Shown here in pieces: positions 61,731 through 64,000 of a DNA stretch of 64,000 bases (the stretch's first letter is position 1; every line of letters begins with the position of its first letter). Both the position numbers and the translations under genes were made by a program. The notes under the pieces are model-generated. The model saw nothing but the letters and a program-made list of their open reading frames with translations, was not told the origin of the DNA and ran no database searches. Origin of the DNA: M3007 sp046329435 (GTDB lineage Bacteria > Bacteroidota > Bacteroidia > Chitinophagales > Saprospiraceae); NCBI GenBank assembly GCA_046329435.1, contig JAXLUR010000004.1:186001-250000 (forward strand), read 5' to 3'.

Positions 61731-62642
61731 ATGCGAACACTGTTCCTCGCAGTGGCGCTGCTGGCGTTGTCGCCGGCTGCGTCGGCATGCGATGTGTGCG
61801 GGTGTTCAATTGGGGGCAATTACTTCGGTATCCTCCCCCAGTTTCACCGGCACTTCATCGGGTTTCGGTGGTCGGAGCAACTTTTCAACTCGTCACACAC
61901 CCGCGCGGCCCTGCTGGCCGGCGACGATGTGACCGACGAGCATTTCCGTACCGTGGATATGGTGGCGCGGTTTTATCCGTGGCAGCGTGTCCAGGTGCTG
62001 GTGCTTGCTCCTTACCACGATTTTCGCCGTACCGAGCACGGGTTACCCGTGCATACGCAGGGGTTCGGCGACCTCTCTCTGCTCACCAATTACGTCTTGT
62101 TCGACAGCGGCGACAGCCTGCGCCGGGCATGGCGACACACTTTTACGCTCGGAGGCGGCCTGAAACTGCCCACAGGGCGGCACCATTTGTACAACACCGA
62201 AGGCGATTTGTACCACCCCAACCTTCAACCGGGCACAGGCAGCACCGATTTTATGCTTTCGGCTACCTATACGCTTCGCAAAGGCGCCTGGGGCCTCAGC
62301 TCCGACGGTATTGCCCGCCTTAATACCGGCAACAAGGACCATTATCGCTTCGGCAACCGCCTGAGCGGCGCGGCGCGGATTTTTTACTGGAAAAACCTGC
62401 ACGGCATCACACTGCTGCCCAATGCAGGCGTATTCAGCGACTACTCCCAACCCAACCGCGACCAGGGTAAAACCGTGGATAACACCGGCGGGGTGGTCAC
62501 GCTTGCTACTGCCGGGCTCGACGTGTACACCGGGCATTTTTCTTTTGGATTTACCTGGCAGCAGCCGGTTTACCAAAACCTCGGCAACGGCGCCATTTCA
62601 GCACAAAGCCGCTGGATGGCGACGGTCAATTACATTTTTTAA
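61731..62642 (+). CDS. CDVCGC-family outer-membrane protein, second copy
   Basis: A 303-residue exported protein. After the signal peptide (about 1-19) it begins CDVCGCSIGGNYFGILPQFH, almost the same as the copy in the nos cluster (44973-45866). The rest is a beta-strand pattern with conserved GGGLKLPTGRH, GTGSTDFMLSATYTL, HYRFGNRLSG and TLLPNAGVFSDYS, ending IF. It is likely an outer-membrane barrel with a metal-binding N-terminus. The gene is 48 bp after the GKCYLKKK copy 2 and ends at a terminator. Confidence 0.78.
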   Translation: MRTLFLAVALLALSPAASACDVCGCSIGGNYFGILPQFHRHFIGFRWSEQLFNSSHTRAALLAGDDVTDEHFRTVDMVARFYPWQRVQVLVLAPYHDFRRTEHGLPVHTQGFGDLSLLTNYVLFDSGDSLRRAWRHTFTLGGGLKLPTGRHHLYNTEGDLYHPNLQPGTGSTDFMLSATYTLRKGAWGLSSDGIARLNTGNKDHYRFGNRLSGAARIFYWKNLHGITLLPNAGVFSDYSQPNRDQGKTVDNTGGVVTLATAGLDVYTGHFSFGFTWQQPVYQNLGNGAISAQSRWMATVNYIF

Positions 62643-62732
62643 AGCCCCCCGAAAACAGTTGCGGATAATTACGCCGACATGTTTTCCATCGATCACGTTC
62701 ATAACCATTGATTTTTTATTTGATAAGTTGGC

Positions 62733-62762
62733 CCGGGCGGCGCAAGGCTGCCCGGACTTTTT
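62733..62762 (+). terminator. Intrinsic terminator after the CDVCGC gene
   Basis: The 9-bp stem CCGGGCGGC (62733-62741) with GCTGCCCGG (62747-62755), including one wobble pair, is followed by ACTTTTT. Confidence 0.75.
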
Positions 62763-62780
62763 CTAACGCTAAAATTAGCC

Positions 62781-63092
62781 ATGACACTGTTTATATCCGA
62801 GTATCTCACCATCACGCTGGCAGGAATTGCCGTATTTTTCAGCCTCCAACTGGCAGCCCGCCTGATGAATGCTTACCTGCGCTGGCACGACAGGCTCCAC
62901 ATTTCGAAAGAAGACCGGGGGCAGATTGTCTCCACCCTGACGACCGCCCTTGTATTCGGAGCCCTGACCTTTTTGTCCGCCAAAGTACCGGTACCGGTTT
63001 TTATCACGGTCGTTTTGCTGCTGGTCGTGGTGGCGCAACTGACACGGGTCAACCATTTGCTGACGGCGTTACGGCGGCACTGGTCGGCCTGA
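62781..63092 (+). CDS. Small membrane protein, 103 aa
   Basis: I do not recognise the family. It has about three hydrophobic spans (about 7-27, 50-68 and 70-88), a basic loop (RWHDRLHISKEDRG) and a basic end. It begins after the terminator at 62733 and is followed by the YHS lipoprotein gene after 45 bp, so it probably belongs with that gene. Confidence 0.6.
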   Translation: MTLFISEYLTITLAGIAVFFSLQLAARLMNAYLRWHDRLHISKEDRGQIVSTLTTALVFGALTFLSAKVPVPVFITVVLLLVVVAQLTRVNHLLTALRRHWSA

Positions 63093-63137
63093 CAAACGCC
63101 GCAAACAGGTATATTATCATTCTAAAAAAGTGCTTCT

Positions 63138-63422
63138 ATGAAATTCCAGTTTTTGTTCGGCGTTGCCGTTTTTGCTTTTGCTCTCGGCTCCTGCCAGCAA
63201 TCCGCCGCGCCCAATACGAATAACACCGGCAGCGCCGGCACACCGGCCCAGGTACAACTGGCCTCCGATACCGACCCTGTTTGCGGGATGCAAATCGACG
63301 CTTCCGTAACCGATACAGCCCACTATCAGGGCAAGGTGTACGGCTTTTGCAACCCGTCGTGCAAGGAAGAATTTGCAGCCAATCCACAAGAATATCTCAC
63401 ATCCGCACCTGCCAAACAATGA
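63138..63422 (+). CDS. YHS-domain lipoprotein
   Basis: A 94-residue lipoprotein: signal peptide with lipobox LGSC (Cys17), a short linker, then a YHS domain (about 48-90) with DPVCGMQI, YGFCNPSCKEEF and a final NPQEYL. YHS domains bind heavy metals such as copper or silver through these Cys residues, as in the N-terminus of copper-exporting ATPases. Its stop codon overlaps the start of the next gene (ATGA), so the two are translationally coupled. Confidence 0.88.
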   Translation: MKFQFLFGVAVFAFALGSCQQSAAPNTNNTGSAGTPAQVQLASDTDPVCGMQIDASVTDTAHYQGKVYGFCNPSCKEEFAANPQEYLTSAPAKQ

Positions 63423-64000
63423 AGCCGCTGTTTTTCCTCTGCCTCTGGATCGCCTTGCCGCTGGGCTTGTTGGCACAGACACCCGACCCGCTCGAATCCA
63501 TCATCGAGTCTGAAAAAGACCAATGGCTGCGCCATCAACAAGTACAGCCCCGCAGCGGGCTCAACAGCGCCGACAACCGCAGCGACATCCGCTACTGCCG
63601 CCTGCACTGGACGGTCGATCCGGCCGTGCGTTACATCAAAGGCGCCGTCATGACCGTGTTCGAACCTGCCGAGACGATCAGCAGCCTCGACTTCGATTTT
63701 TCCTCCGCGCTGGTGATGGACAGCATCCTGTATCACGGAGCGCCCCTGACCTTCGTTCAGGCAGGCGACCTGCTGACTGTTCAGTTTCCGCAGGCTTTGC
63801 CGGCTTTGCTCCCCGATTCGATCACCTTCTTTTACCAGGGCCAGCCGACCTCTACGGGGTTTGGCTCTTTTGAAACCAACCAACACAACGGAACGCCAAT
63901 AATGTGGACGCTTTCGGAGCCTTACGGCGCCATGGAATGGTGGCCCTGCAAACAGTCGCTGACCGACAAGATCGATTCCATCGATGTTTACATCACAGCG
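63419..64000 (+). CDS. M1-family aminopeptidase, N-terminal part (runs off the window)
   Basis: The frame is open from ATG 63419 to the end of the window (194 codons seen). A signal peptide (MKPLFFLCLWIALPLGLLAQ) is followed by the N-terminal beta-saddle domain of M1 metallopeptidases, with SDIRYCRLHWTVDPAVRYIKG and a final LSEPYGAMEWWPCKQSL, a typical region shortly before the zinc domain. The catalytic HEXXH is past the window. Similar proteins in this phylum often end with a T9SS sorting domain, which cannot be checked here. It overlaps the YHS gene by 4 bp. Confidence 0.8.
   Translation, partial: MKPLFFLCLWIALPLGLLAQTPDPLESIIESEKDQWLRHQQVQPRSGLNSADNRSDIRYCRLHWTVDPAVRYIKGAVMTVFEPAETISSLDFDFSSALVMDSILYHGAPLTFVQAGDLLTVQFPQALPALLPDSITFFYQGQPTSTGFGSFETNQHNGTPIMWTLSEPYGAMEWWPCKQSLTDKIDSIDVYITA

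Overview
The window is a chromosomal segment of a fairly GC-rich, non-phototrophic Bacteroidota, most likely from the Saprospiria-like end of the phylum; the placement below phylum is inference. The evidence is a type IX secretion and gliding set (SprA, GldJ, a PorP/SprF-like protein and several cargo proteins with C-terminal sorting domains), a clade II (Sec-type) nitrous oxide reductase cluster, and promoters of the Bacteroidota type (TTG, about 20 bp, TAnnTTTG). I see no rRNA, tRNA, CRISPR array or transposase.

Layout. 1-12.8 kb: housekeeping and envelope genes (DPP IV-like peptidase, a VPGUxxT-type thioredoxin/MsrA-like protein with Cys instead of Sec, an alpha/beta hydrolase, a TMTC-like membrane glycosyltransferase, metF, a PorP/SprF protein, gldJ, murF, recX). 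12.9-22.3 kb: a small GG-leader peptide gene of pinensin type without Cys in its core, a helical-repeat protein, a LytTR regulator, an ABC exporter half, an O6-alkylguanine methyltransferase, a bestrophin, a CotH/lamin-tail T9SS cargo and an SPFH protein. 22.4-30.9 kb: a TonB-dependent receptor and a convergent ATP-grasp gene, between which a two-gene cassette of T9SS cargo proteins sits, flanked by a 278/279-bp direct repeat made of the converging 3' ends of the two host genes. 31-42.4 kb: a PKD-like membrane protein, radical SAM/SPASM enzyme, MazG-like pyrophosphohydrolase, second alpha/beta hydrolase, the 7.6-kb sprA and ruvA.

42.7-53.0 kb (minus strand): one long denitrification cluster, in transcription order cytochrome c, nosZ, fasciclin lipoprotein, membrane protein-NosL fusion, nosD, nosF, the di-iron Fe-S repair gene ric, a CDVCGC outer-membrane protein, nosY and tryptophanase. 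Together these encode electron delivery to NosZ, copper-centre assembly (NosL, NosDFY) and nitrosative damage repair.

53.3-64.0 kb: a secreted hydrolase, a VanX-like dipeptidase lipoprotein, a GATase-like protein, the ribosomal/translation operon rplM-rpsI-rpsB-tsf, and then a probable metal-handling module: two paralogous Cys-rich small proteins flanking a DUF4625 lipoprotein, a second CDVCGC outer-membrane protein, a small membrane protein, a YHS-domain lipoprotein and the start of an M1 aminopeptidase running off the window. The shared CDVCGC family links this module to the nos cluster and is the best candidate for undescribed biology, together with the flanked cargo cassette, whose first gene has a heptanucleotide repeat in its signal-peptide region.
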